This document shows, piece by piece, positions 6,734 to 15,149 of a stretch of 64,000 bases of DNA (position 1 is the first letter of the stretch; each line of letters opens with the position of its first letter). A model generated the notes under the pieces. That model searched no databases, was not told where the DNA came from, and was given only the letters and a program-made list of their open reading frames with translations. The stretch is from an uncultured Dehalococcoidia bacterium. GTDB taxonomy: Bacteria; Chloroflexota; Dehalococcoidia; Lucifugimonadales; UBA1123. The position numbers and the translations under genes were made by a program. Location: positions 682,001 through 746,000 of the forward strand of contig CATOSI010000001.1 in the NCBI GenBank assembly GCA_951812505.1. Direction: 5' to 3'.

Positions 6734-8353
6734 TTACTCCGTGCCGTACAGCGACGTGTCCGGGTGGAAAGCATACCAACCGAACCAGAACACGACGAAA
6801 GACGGCAGCCGCGTAAGAGAATCACTCGCCTCGTCGGCCCGCCTCAAACCCGTCTCACCGACAACCCAGGTATCCCCGTCGGAGTCAACCAGCGAGGTTG
6901 GCACACTCTCGACATCCGCCCCGTCCTCTAGTGTAAATGTCTCATCTCCACTCTCGAACACTCTGACATCCGACGACTTGCTCGAAGACACTATCACCAC
7001 GTTCTTGTCGCCTATGGAGTCGTTGACGACCCGGAGTTCGCGCAATTTCATTATCGGGTAGGCTCTGTAAACATCCCCGACCGAAAGGCCAAGCACCTCG
7101 TCCTTGGCCTCCAGCGCTGTGTCTCTGTTCCAAACCGGGAACATAGTCTCTGCGCTCACCCTGTAGTCGTAGTAGATGGACCCGGAGTCCTTCTCCGGCT
7201 CGTAGAAGCGGGGAGAGTAGTAGTCAGTGTCTAGCGACAGCACTTTAGTATCCGGGTTCTCAGCGAGCCATTCACCCCAGGTCGTCAGCGCGACGGGGAA
7301 GAAGTCGAGCCTGATGATTTCGTCCCGCTCGGCCAACGCGCCGATAACCGGCTCTCCGACCAGCGAACTCCAGAGTGAATTGGTCTTGCGGTCGTACATC
7401 AGTTTGTTCGAGCGGTAGAGAAAGCCGGACGTACCGAATGAAGTGGGCTGTCCGTCTATCTTCGCGGAATACACGATTCCGGCTCCACAGAGAGTTCACC
7501 ACATCAGCGAGATAGGCTCGCCCCCGACTGAATCGTTCACCATTTCGTGCGCGTTCACCACTCTCAGCGGGTACGCTCTCACGTCGCCGTTTATCTCGAG
7601 CCCGAATACTCTGTCGTCGTCGTTCATGTAGGTGGCCTCGTCAGACTCGAGGAACGTTGGCCTCCTCAGGTCCGGTATCCCGTCGGGTCTCACTCCGCCC
7701 CAGACGACCTCCTCCAGGTTGATTCGAGAGAAGTCGCGCGCCGGTCTAAGGAAATAGGCAAAGCGTTCGTCAATTACCGAGTAGAGACCCGCCTTCCAGT
7801 CCGGATATCCTTCGGGTGGCTCAATTCCATCGAGGTTCTCACCCATCCAGTCCATCCACTTGTCCCAGTCATTTCCCGCATACTGCTGTCCGGTGAGGGA
7901 CTCTAGAGTATTGGCAACCCTGTCGCGGGAGGATTGAGACGGCATAAATCGAAGTATTTCAACCAGAACAGGAATCATGGAAGTGTCTCTGTTCACCCTG
8001 ATCTGTTCCAGGGCTTCGTTTGTCTTTGCCATAGAGACGGTAAAACCTGGGAATATGTCATACATCGCCACGTCTGAATCATATTCAAAGGGTATGGCTG
8101 TTGGGGAAGGTGTCGGCTCTGGTGCCTGAGTATCTGCGGGCGCCGGAGTCGGCGCCGGAGTCGAAGTAGGGCGCGACGTCGCCGACGGAACGGGCGTGGA
8201 CTCCTGCGCGTTCATATCCGCCTTTGCCGTAACTTCCACTGGAGTAGGCTCGGGCGTGGGCGGCACTGACGCCCCTCCCATGCAGGCAAGAGTCGCGATC
8301 ATAGCTCCCACGACTAAGGCATTAAGGGGAATTCTCGTCAGTTCACTTGACAT
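6734..8353 (-). CDS. DUF3179 lipoprotein, candidate selenoprotein (in-frame TGA at codon 286)
   Basis: A single frame of 540 codons interrupted by one TGA at 7496-7498. Codons before it end GGEPISLMW and those after continue TLCGAGIVYSAK with no frame change, so the product reads straight through a DUF3179 domain. In this family the spot holds a conserved Cys-x-x-Cys (YCPLCG-like) motif; here TGA replaces the first Cys and C289 is the second. A hairpin meeting the usual bacterial SECIS rules follows (see 7465-7498). Residues 1-24 form a lipoprotein signal with lipobox TLAC (Cys24), then a Pro/Thr/Ala-rich linker to about residue 85 and an extracytoplasmic domain. The C-terminal half repeats a DVYRAYPIMKLRELRVVNDSIG segment resembling GDVRAYPLRVVNAHEMVNDSVGG, a typical DUF3179 duplication. 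If TGA is not decoded, the gene is a nonsense-interrupted pseudogene. Confidence 0.72.
7465..7498 (-). promoter_or_regulatory. Candidate bacterial SECIS element downstream of UGA
   Basis: On the minus strand, 20 bases after the TGA (7498-7496), a perfect 6-bp stem CGGAAT (7481-7476) / ATTCCG (7470-7465) encloses the 5-base apical loop CGTGT, with G as second loop base. Known bacterial SECIS elements have a small apical loop with a G among its first two bases, a 4-16 bp upper stem, and lie about 16-37 bases after the UGA; all are satisfied here. Confidence 0.6.
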
Positions 8354-8457
8354 CAGTCAATCGCCTTTCTCACACGCTATACATTACGTGATGAGGCGAG
8401 ACTGTGGATTGGCGGGGTCGTGGCCCGGAGGGAATGCGGATATTTCCCAAACCGCGG

Positions 8458-9978
8458 CTACGCTCCATCGGAAATCCAACCCGCTATGCGTTCGGCAAGC
8501 ATCATAATGGGTACGTTGGTATTGGAGCGGGGGCAGTCTGGCAGAATAGAGCCGTCAACCACCCTCAGATTCAGCACGCCCTTCACGCGCCCGTGCTGAT
8601 CAACTACTGCCATTGGGTCTTCGTCTGGACCCATCTTAGCGGTACAGGATATGTGATGCATCGTACTTACGTTGCCGAGCATCCACTCGTCCAGCGCTTC
8701 TTCCGACTCCAGCGACTCAGGATCCGGAGCGATGAGTTCGCCGGCAATGTCTGCGAACGCCTGGTTTTCTATGATATCCAGGGACAGTCGCACACCATCC
8801 CTCAGACGCTGCCGGTCGAACGCCTCGGTAAGGTAATTGTAATCGAGCAGCGGCTGGACATGCGGGTCTGAAGACTGAAGTGTCAGGCTGCCTTTGCCGA
8901 CTGCTAGATATAGGCCCACGCTCATTACGAGCACGTGGTCCCACCTCCCGAAGCGCATCACTGTGATCATGTCGTCGGGCAGATGTGAACCGGGCGCCGT
9001 GTGGCGGAGGGCGACCTTCTGCGGCCCGACCTCATGCGGTGGAGCGGGAACGTGTTCCTGCGCCTTCCACAGCATCGTCACGCATGGATGGTCTCTTAGT
9101 CCCTGTCCGACACCCGGTGAATCGTGAATCGTCGTTATGCCAAACTCGGCGAGGTGTTCGGAGGGTCCAATGCCCGACAACATCAGTAGTTGCGGTGAAG
9201 CAATCGGCCCGGCGCTCAGCACGACTTGGTCGCCGTACACTTCGAAGACCTCACCGCCGCTTTCGACTTCCACTCCAACCGCGGTCTTCCCCTCGAACAG
9301 GACTCGGCGCGTGAAGCAATTCGGACGTATTGTCAGGTTCAACCGATGTCGAGACTCGCCCAGGTAGCCTATGGCCGTACTCCAGCGCACCCCACCCGGA
9401 TTGTTGAGCGGGTACGGCCCAACTCCGGTCGCGCCGGGATGGTTGTGGTCCCGTATCGCCGGAAATCCCAGGTCGAGGCACGCTTCGTAGAATGCGCCCT
9501 GTTCCGGCTGGAGTGTGTCGAGCGCATGCCTGCGAACGATTATCGGCCCGTCAGTCCCATGATAGTCGTCTGAAAAATCCGTATCGGTCTCCATTTTGCG
9601 GAGGTAGGGAAGCGTATCTTCATAAGTCCATTCATCATTACCGAGGGATTTCCAGTAGTCGAAGTCGTGGACCAGTGGCCTCAGAAACACCTGACCGTTG
9701 ATTGCGCTTGTTCCACCTGTGACCTTGCCGCGCGGCACCTCCATATCAGTCCTGAACGGAGTGGCCTGACCAGTGAAGGCCCAGTTGTGCTCATCCTCCA
9801 CGACAAAGTCGGCTCCGGTACCCCAGCCGTACTTCAGGTCTTCTGGAATAGAGCCGAAGTCGGGATAGTCAGGCCCCGCCTCGATCAGAAGCACAGAGAT
9901 ACTCGGGTCTTCGGACAGCCGGGTTGCCAGCGTAGCGCCAGCCGACCCCGCGCCGACGACGATATAGTCATACTTCAA
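8458..9978 (-). CDS. GMC-family FAD oxidoreductase (choline dehydrogenase-like)
   Basis: 506 residues. An N-terminal dinucleotide fold YIVVGAGSAGATLATRLSED with the acidic LLIEAGPD strand binds FAD. GKVTGGTSAINGQVFLRP is the GMC signature 1 and VLSAGPIASPQLLMLSGIGP signature 2. Near the C-terminus TMHHISCTAKMG provides the catalytic His and LRVVDGSILP closes the FAD site. Family members oxidise alcohols to aldehydes or ketones. The gene follows a close paralogue at 10034-11581 with a 55-base gap; both are on the minus strand and probably one transcript. The alcohol substrate is unknown. Confidence 0.9.
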   Translation of the reverse strand: MKYDYIVVGAGSAGATLATRLSEDPSISVLLIEAGPDYPDFGSIPEDLKYGWGTGADFVVEDEHNWAFTGQATPFRTDMEVPRGKVTGGTSAINGQVFLRPLVHDFDYWKSLGNDEWTYEDTLPYLRKMETDTDFSDDYHGTDGPIIVRRHALDTLQPEQGAFYEACLDLGFPAIRDHNHPGATGVGPYPLNNPGGVRWSTAIGYLGESRHRLNLTIRPNCFTRRVLFEGKTAVGVEVESGGEVFEVYGDQVVLSAGPIASPQLLMLSGIGPSEHLAEFGITTIHDSPGVGQGLRDHPCVTMLWKAQEHVPAPPHEVGPQKVALRHTAPGSHLPDDMITVMRFGRWDHVLVMSVGLYLAVGKGSLTLQSSDPHVQPLLDYNYLTEAFDRQRLRDGVRLSLDIIENQAFADIAGELIAPDPESLESEEALDEWMLGNVSTMHHISCTAKMGPDEDPMAVVDQHGRVKGVLNLRVVDGSILPDCPRSNTNVPIMMLAERIAGWISDGA

Positions 9979-10033
9979 GCTTCAAGCTCCCTCTGATTCC
10001 TGCCATGGAGAATCTTCATGCGCCGACCACTGT

Positions 10034-11581
10034 CTAGCGTCCCTCTTTGATAAAGTCCGCCATCTTCTCCCCAATCATCATTGTGGTGACGTTTATGTTC
10101 GCCCTCACGCAGTCCGGCATAATCGAGGCGTCAATGACCCGAATGCCTTCGAGACCATGAACCCGGCCGTACTGGTCAACGACCGCCATCGGGTCGCTCG
10201 CTGGCCCCATCTTGTTGGTACACGATATGTGGTGGCCGGTCGTAACCTCTCGGGCCATCCATTCGTCCAGGTCGTCGTCCGAGTCCATCACCTCTTCGGG
10301 CGGCTCTACGCGCTCTTCGAGGATTTCGCTCCACGACTCGTGCTCGCCCAACTTGGAACAGATTCTCACCGCCTCCCGCATTCGCTCCCTGTCGAACTCT
10401 TCGGTGAAGTAGTTGTAATCGAGAATCGGCTGGTCCGAGGGATCCGCCGAGTTCAATTTCAACTCACCTGAACCCATCGCCAGGTCGAGAGCGACGATCA
10501 TTCGGATGCCGACCGGATTCATCCTGTCACCGCCGCGATTGACGCGCTCGGTAGCGAATGAATTCATATAGACAATCATGTCGTTGCGCAGGTCTGATCC
10601 CGTCGCGGTGTACCGAAGTCCGAACTGCATTCGAGGCCCGTACAGGTCGAATTCGTGCTCCGGCTTGGCCCTCCATGTCACATAGATCAGAGGATGGTCG
10701 CGCAGATTCTGTCCGACACCGGGAACATCCTTTACAACGGCTATGCCGACATCACTCAGGTGATCCGCCGGCCCGACACCCGACAGCATTAGTATCTGCG
10801 GCGAACCGACGGCCCCTGCGCTCAGAATGATCTCCTCACTCTGCACCGTGAATACGTCGCCGCCGCTCTCTACTACCACTCCCGTCGCTCGGTCGCCCTC
10901 GAACTCGATTCTGTGAACCGTGCAGTTGGCGCGGATAGTCAGATTGAGACGGTGGCGGGACAGGCTCAGATAGCCGAGGTTGGTGCTCCATCTGATTCCG
11001 TTGGGGTTGTTCAACGGAAGTGGCCCGACGCCCGTCGAGTCGGGGTCGTTATGGTCTGGACAGTCCTCGAACCCGTAGTCCAGACAGGACTGGTAGAACG
11101 CCTTGGAGACGTCCTGCCAGGTCTCAGGCTGGAACCTGTGACAGATGATCGGCCCGTCGGTGCCATGGAAGTCGTCCGAATAGGTCGTATCGGTCTCCAG
11201 CTTGCGGAAGTAGGGCAGGCAGTCTTGGAATCCCCACTCCTCGTTTCCCCAGGACGCCCAGCTGTCGTAGTCCTCGGGAACGCCGCGCAGGAAAATCTGC
11301 CCGTTGATGGCAGAGGACCCACCGGTCACCTTGCCGCGCGGGACCAGCATCGGCTCTGCGGAATCCGTGGCACGGCCCGTAAACTGCCAGTTGTGGTCGC
11401 TCGTCATTATGTCGGTCGCAGTCGCGTAGCCGTAGCGCACTTCGTCAGGAAGCTGTTCCATCTCCGCGTAGTCCGGCCCGGCCTCCAACAGTAGGACGGA
11501 CTTGGACGGGTCTTCAGTAAGACGTGTGGCCAGAATCGCCCCTGCGGAACCGGCTCCGATGACAATGTAGTCGTACTTCAT
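10034..11581 (-). CDS. GMC-family FAD oxidoreductase (paralogue)
   Basis: 515 residues, similar along its whole length to the product of 8458-9978: IVIGAGSAGAILATRLTED (FAD), GKVTGGSSAINGQIFLRG (signature 1), ILSAGAVGSPQILMLSGVGP (signature 2) and TTGHHISCTNKMG with the catalytic His. The pair looks like a tandem duplication followed by divergence, mainly in the substrate-binding middle third, suggesting two related alcohol substrates. Start ATG at 11581 follows an AGGAGCGCAGGC-type ribosome site on the minus strand. Confidence 0.9.
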   Translation of the reverse strand: MKYDYIVIGAGSAGAILATRLTEDPSKSVLLLEAGPDYAEMEQLPDEVRYGYATATDIMTSDHNWQFTGRATDSAEPMLVPRGKVTGGSSAINGQIFLRGVPEDYDSWASWGNEEWGFQDCLPYFRKLETDTTYSDDFHGTDGPIICHRFQPETWQDVSKAFYQSCLDYGFEDCPDHNDPDSTGVGPLPLNNPNGIRWSTNLGYLSLSRHRLNLTIRANCTVHRIEFEGDRATGVVVESGGDVFTVQSEEIILSAGAVGSPQILMLSGVGPADHLSDVGIAVVKDVPGVGQNLRDHPLIYVTWRAKPEHEFDLYGPRMQFGLRYTATGSDLRNDMIVYMNSFATERVNRGGDRMNPVGIRMIVALDLAMGSGELKLNSADPSDQPILDYNYFTEEFDRERMREAVRICSKLGEHESWSEILEERVEPPEEVMDSDDDLDEWMAREVTTGHHISCTNKMGPASDPMAVVDQYGRVHGLEGIRVIDASIMPDCVRANINVTTMMIGEKMADFIKEGR

Positions 11582-11668
11582 GCCTGCGCTCCTTTACCCT
11601 GCCGCTTTCTGGAAGCATGGTCGGCTAGGTCCAAATCCATCTGAAAATACCATTCTCCAACCACTAAA

Positions 11669-11696
11669 CGTCATTCCCGCGAAGGCGGGAATCCAG
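11669..11696. repeat. Palindromic intergenic repeat, copy 1
   Basis: A 28-base unit with an 8-bp perfect stem ATTCCCGC / GCGGGAAT (11673-11680 and 11685-11692) and loop GAAG. An identical 28-base copy lies at 55912-55939. Similar REP-like units are common in bacterial intergenic DNA. It is located between the minus-strand GMC gene start and the next minus-strand gene's end. Confidence 0.8.
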
Positions 11697-11745
11697 GGGT
11701 GGAAGTGGGCCAGGCTCATGAATGGCAAAACTAGCCGACACTACA

Positions 11746-12642
11746 CTAATTCCCGCTTATCGTAACCCCGGCCATGTCCTCAATGAAATTGGCGATTGCG
11801 GAGTGGTCCGCGTTGCCCTTACCCTCGTTCATCAGCGACACGATCATCTGCTGGACCAGTGAAGTCACGGGTAGTCCAACGCCAAGGTCCTTCGCCGTCA
11901 GTAGGGCGTTGTTCAGGTCCTTATGGTGAAGAACGATCCTGAAGCCGGGAGTGAAGTCGCCCTCGATCATCATAGGCGCCTTGGCATTCAAGACTGTCGA
12001 GCCCGCAAGCCCGCCCTTGATGGCATCGAATACTACATTGGGGTCGAGTCCGGCCTTTCTGGCGAGAGTCAGAGCCTCGCCAACCGCCTCGATATTAGCC
12101 GCGACGATGATCTGGTTGGCCAGTTTCGTCGTGTTTCCCGCTCCATAGTCGCCGCACAGCACGATGCTCGTTCCCACCGCCTCCAGCAGCCCAACATGTG
12201 CGTCGAATACTTCCTTCTTGCCTCCGACCATTATCGCCAGCGTGCCTGCGATGGCACCCGGCTCGCCGCCCGACACCGGAGCGTCCAGAAATGCCACTCC
12301 CTGCGCCTCGCAGGCCGCGGCAATCTTCTGAGAACTCGCCGGAGCTATGGAGCTCATATCAATCACGACCGACCCTGCGGAAGCGCCCTCCAGAACGCCG
12401 TTATCGCCTAGAATGGCCGCCTCGGAGTCTGCCGAATCCGGCACCATGGTGATTATCGTCGGCGTTGCCGCCGCCACTTCGGCCGCCGATGACGCCGGCT
12501 TCGCACCGTCGCCGACCACCTCTTCCATCGCAGAGCCAACCACGTCATAAACGGTGAGCGAGTATCCCGCATTCATCAAGTTGCGCGCCATCGGGCGCCC
12601 CATAATACCCAGGCCGATAAATCCTACATCTCCGCTTGGCAT
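11746..12642 (-). CDS. 3-hydroxyisobutyrate dehydrogenase / tartronate semialdehyde reductase family
   Basis: 298 residues from the ATG at 12642, chosen because it has AAAGGAGCATAAA just upstream and begins [15 protein letters not shown] as expected for the family; an in-frame ATG 96 bases earlier lacks a site and would add an unrelated extension. [16 protein letters not shown] is the NAD(P) fold, [16 protein letters not shown] the substrate loop and GNTTKLANQ carries the catalytic Lys. These beta-hydroxyacid dehydrogenases reduce or oxidise short hydroxy acids such as tartronate semialdehyde or hydroxyisobutyrate. The exact substrate cannot be fixed. It lies upstream of the GMC pair on the same strand, so an alcohol/hydroxy-acid catabolic unit is plausible. 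Confidence 0.85.
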   Translation of the reverse strand: MPSGDVGFIGLGIMGRPMARNLMNAGYSLTVYDVVGSAMEEVVGDGAKPASSAAEVAAATPTIITMVPDSADSEAAILGDNGVLEGASAGSVVIDMSSIAPASSQKIAAACEAQGVAFLDAPVSGGEPGAIAGTLAIMVGGKKEVFDAHVGLLEAVGTSIVLCGDYGAGNTTKLANQIIVAANIEAVGEALTLARKAGLDPNVVFDAIKGGLAGSTVLNAKAPMMIEGDFTPGFRIVLHHKDLNNALLTAKDLGVGLPVTSLVQQMIVSLMNEGKGNADHSAIANFIEDMAGVTISGN

Positions 12643-12853
12643 TTTATGCTCCTTTCTGAGGGGCGTCCTGAACGCGGAAATACCCAACGCGAGACGCCCT
12701 GACGAGGGTGTGATGTTTACAATCGAAACTCGCCTCAAGGTTAATCTGACAGGGCGACAGGGTCAAGTGACTATCGAATCGGGTTAGCGGTTCGGGCCGA
12801 GCATATGGGAAATCGCAGGGCCTTTGCAAAGTCGTTCGCACCTCCATTTCCAC

Positions 12854-13077
12854 TTCACATCCATTCCGCCAATGCGCTACAATACACCCATGAAGAACAA
12901 AGTTTCTGGCACTGGATACATAAATACAAATTTATGTTTTCGAAAATCGAAGCCACGGAGATTTCAAAACAGGCTAACGCAGGGCGACGCAGGGCAAACT
13001 CAGGGCAAAATCGCCCCCTGTACATGCCTGTGACTCGCCTGTTTCCGCCCTGTACAATTATAAATCAGAATATATGA
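12854..13077 (+). repeat. Structured intergenic element, copy A (promoter plus phased inverted repeats)
   Basis: Homologous to 54434-54683. Parts in order: a promoter (TTCACA, 18-base spacer, TACAAT at 12878-12883); a shared ATACATAAA block; four CAGG-type units at 12970, 12980, 12990 and 13001; four units in the opposite orientation (CCTG) at 13017, 13027, 13038 and 13049; then a TTATAAA block leading into TATATGA. Unit spacing is 10-11 bases, close to one helical turn. An ATG at 12890, seven bases after the -10 box, opens a leaderless-type 47-codon frame (12890-13033), but copy B has ATA there, so this frame is probably not a gene. The rest of 12643-13228 shows nothing recognisable. Confidence 0.65.
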
Positions 13078-13228
13078 ACCTCCGGATCCGCCAACTCGCC
13101 GGCACATATCTGACTCAACTTTGAAGAGGCCCTGGGGGAATCGTGAGACGATTGCAAAAGTGTATTGCAATGGATAATATGCCTATGCCTTTGATTCTAC
13201 ATTCAGCAGTTTTGCGCAGGAACGGCTC

Positions 13229-13549
13229 ATGAGTACAGAAATGGCAACCTGGCCGAGGGTCCAAGAACTCTTGGACAACATAATGGCGCGCTGGGAACGC
13301 AAGGAAGGCCGCAAGGGTCTCCCTGGAATCCACTCCTACTCATGGGACACTCCGCAAGAGCTGGCAAATGACGAATCAATGGGTTCCAAGTTCATCGAAC
13401 CTGGACTGCCCGCAGAGGAAACCGCGCTTATAATCTCTCTGAGAAGGGGATTCGGCTCCATACCGCGTATGCCCATGGGCGGCCCGTTCCTCAAGCCCGA
13501 CGAGATTGACGAAATATCCGCGTGGATTGACGCTGGAATGCCCGAGTGA
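13229..13549 (+). CDS. Small protein resembling a cytochrome-c-type domain without haem motif
   Basis: 106 residues, ATG at 13229 behind GCAGGAACGG. The C-terminal half (SKFIEPGLPAEETALIISL, then RMPMGGPFLKPDEIDEISAW plus IDAGMP) has the layout of planctomycete-type cytochrome c domains, in which RMPPGG supplies the axial Met and IxxWIDAGAP ends the fold. The CxxCH haem-attachment motif expected near residues 15-25 is absent, and there is no signal peptide. It is therefore a haem-less relative or an independent family of similar shape. The stop is 10 bases before the OsmC-like gene, suggesting co-translation. Confidence 0.6.
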   Translation: MSTEMATWPRVQELLDNIMARWERKEGRKGLPGIHSYSWDTPQELANDESMGSKFIEPGLPAEETALIISLRRGFGSIPRMPMGGPFLKPDEIDEISAWIDAGMPE

Positions 13550-13559
13550 GGTTTATCCT

Positions 13560-14000
13560 TTGACCGACTCCGAAAGACCATCCAGTACCGTCAGCCTTAG
13601 CTGGGAAGGCGGCTTCAGATTCGACTCCCACGATTCGCACGGCCACTCCCTCACGCTGGACGCGCCCCAAAGCGACGGAGCGAAATTCGAGGGCTTCATG
13701 CCCGGCGACATGCTCCTGACCGCCCTCGCGGGATGCAGTGGTATAGACGTCGTGAACATTCTGGAGAGGATGCGCCAGAACGTGGAAGGAATCGAAATCA
13801 GCGTCAAGGGACATCAGAATCCTGATCCACCCTGGACCTGGGAGGATATCGAGATTCACTACACCATCCGGGGCTCCGACCTCAAAGAGCATCTGGTCAG
13901 GCGCGCCATCAATCTTTCCGAGAACAAATACTGCTCCATCGGCGCGACCGTCGGCGGACGCGCTAGAATCACCAGTAACTTCGACATCGTAGAAGCTTAA
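13560..14000 (+). CDS. OsmC/Ohr-family protein
   Basis: 146 residues from a TTG at 13560, chosen because GAGG lies about ten bases upstream and the frame further upstream overlaps the preceding gene. OsmC-like proteins are thiol-dependent organic hydroperoxide reductases. The two redox Cys are present in their usual contexts: LTALAGCSGIDVV near residue 58 and SENKYCSIGATV near 122. GFRFDSHDSHGHSLTLDAP gives the N-terminal sheet. It follows the small cytochrome-like gene closely and precedes the RraA gene by 56 bases. Confidence 0.82.
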   Translation: MTDSERPSSTVSLSWEGGFRFDSHDSHGHSLTLDAPQSDGAKFEGFMPGDMLLTALAGCSGIDVVNILERMRQNVEGIEISVKGHQNPDPPWTWEDIEIHYTIRGSDLKEHLVRRAINLSENKYCSIGATVGGRARITSNFDIVEA

Positions 14001-14056
14001 TCACTGCGCGGCGTTCCTGCCGCTAAGCCAACGCAACCGTCCAGGAGGACTAACAA

Positions 14057-14752
14057 GTGTCAGAAATACAGCCAATAGACTCAGGCCTGCTTGAAACCCT
14101 GCGCAAGATCCCTTCCTGCTCCATCGCCAACGCGATAGAGACTTTCTCCGTGCAGCCCCGCAACGTCGGTTTCATGGGTCCTGAGGTAAAGAGCATATTC
14201 CCTAATATGGGCCACATGATTGGGTACGCGGTCACCGCCAAGATAGCTGCCGACGCGCCGCCGTCCAGCCACATGAACGTGTCCCGGACCGAGTGGGTGG
14301 ACTCGATTATGAAGATTCCCGCTCCACGCGTCCTTGTCCTCGAAGACATAGACTACCCCAACCCGATAGGCTCGTTCTGGGGGGAGGTCCAGGCTAACCT
14401 GCACCGCGCGCTCGGCGCGGTCGGCACTGTCACCAACGGCGGCGTCCGAGACCTCGACGAGATGCAGGAAGTCGGCTTCTTCGCTTTCGCCTCCTGCGTT
14501 CTGGTATCCCACGCCTACGTCCACATCACCGACATAGAAGTTCCCGTAAAGGTAGGCGGTCTCGAAGTCAGCCCCGGAGACATAATTCAAGGCGACCAGC
14601 ACGGCGTCATAAAGGTGCCCAGAGACATCGCCGCCGACATCCCCGGCGCTGTCAAGCGCGTGGAGGACGGTGAACAGGAGCTAATCGGCTACGCTAATTC
14701 ACCGGAATTCTCCGTCGAGGGACTAAAAGAGATGCTCGCCCAGAGGTACTAA
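14057..14752 (+). CDS. RraA-family protein (aldolase/decarboxylase-like)
   Basis: 231 residues, GTG start at 14057 behind CCAGGAGGACTAACAA. The core GTVTNGGVRDLDEMQEVGFF carries the family's Gly-rich loop with the Arg-Asp pair that binds the metal and carboxylate in HMG/CHA aldolases, followed by PGDIIQGDQHGVIKVP. Family members are 4-hydroxy-4-methyl-2-oxoglutarate aldolases, oxaloacetate decarboxylases or RNase E regulators; a catabolic enzyme is more likely here because the neighbours are a hydroxyacid dehydrogenase and a cupin. Older annotations call such proteins demethylmenaquinone methyltransferase, which is wrong. Confidence 0.85.
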   Translation: MSEIQPIDSGLLETLRKIPSCSIANAIETFSVQPRNVGFMGPEVKSIFPNMGHMIGYAVTAKIAADAPPSSHMNVSRTEWVDSIMKIPAPRVLVLEDIDYPNPIGSFWGEVQANLHRALGAVGTVTNGGVRDLDEMQEVGFFAFASCVLVSHAYVHITDIEVPVKVGGLEVSPGDIIQGDQHGVIKVPRDIAADIPGAVKRVEDGEQELIGYANSPEFSVEGLKEMLAQRY

Positions 14753-14766
14753 GGAGATTATCACTA

Positions 14767-15123
14767 GTGGGACTGTTCAACGTTCCAGTTGGAGTAGGAG
14801 ACCCACAGGGGGAACGCTTCCAGATAGTGGAAGCGCTGGTGGATACCGGCGCAACTTTCTCAATCGTTCCCGCGCCAATCCTGGACGGCCTCGGGGTCGA
14901 AGCCCAACATAGCGGGTCTTTCGAACTCGCAGACGGCAGTTTTCGAGACTACCAGATAGGCGAGACTATCCTCCAGGTGGAGGGTGTGGAAGTCCATTCA
15001 GCCGTGGTGTTCGGCGACGAAGACATGGAGCCTATACTGGGCGCTTACACGCTGGAGCGCATAGGCTTGGCAGTTGACCCTGCGAGGCAGCGCCTGTTCA
15101 GAGTCCCCTACAGGCTGTTGTAG
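14767..15123 (+). CDS. Retropepsin-like aspartyl protease domain protein
   Basis: 118 residues, GTG start at 14767 after AGGAGATTATCACTA, 14 bases past the RraA stop. EALVDTGATFSIVP near residues 24-38 is the Asp-Thr-Gly catalytic motif of single-domain retroviral-type proteases, and EPILGAYTLERIGLAVDP near 92-110 is the hydrophobic flap/psi-loop end of the fold. Such proteins act as dimers. No signal peptide or membrane anchor is present, so it would be cytoplasmic. Targets are unknown; proteolysis has rarely been shown for bacterial members. Confidence 0.75.
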   Translation: MGLFNVPVGVGDPQGERFQIVEALVDTGATFSIVPAPILDGLGVEAQHSGSFELADGSFRDYQIGETILQVEGVEVHSAVVFGDEDMEPILGAYTLERIGLAVDPARQRLFRVPYRLL

Positions 15124-15149
15124 CAGTCTGCCGCATGGGGAGGTAAGGT

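Noticed and set aside
7496..7498. TGA in DUF3179 read as a frameshift or as TGA-for-Trp code
   Set aside because: The frame continues without shift on both sides, and TGA ends many intact genes here (for example the CapA-like gene at 2672 and the EVE gene at 38640), while Trp is written TGG throughout. Selenocysteine or nonsense mutation remain the options.
12890..13033. Leaderless 47-codon gene in element A
   Set aside because: The corresponding start in copy B is ATA and the frame is not kept, so the element is more likely non-coding.
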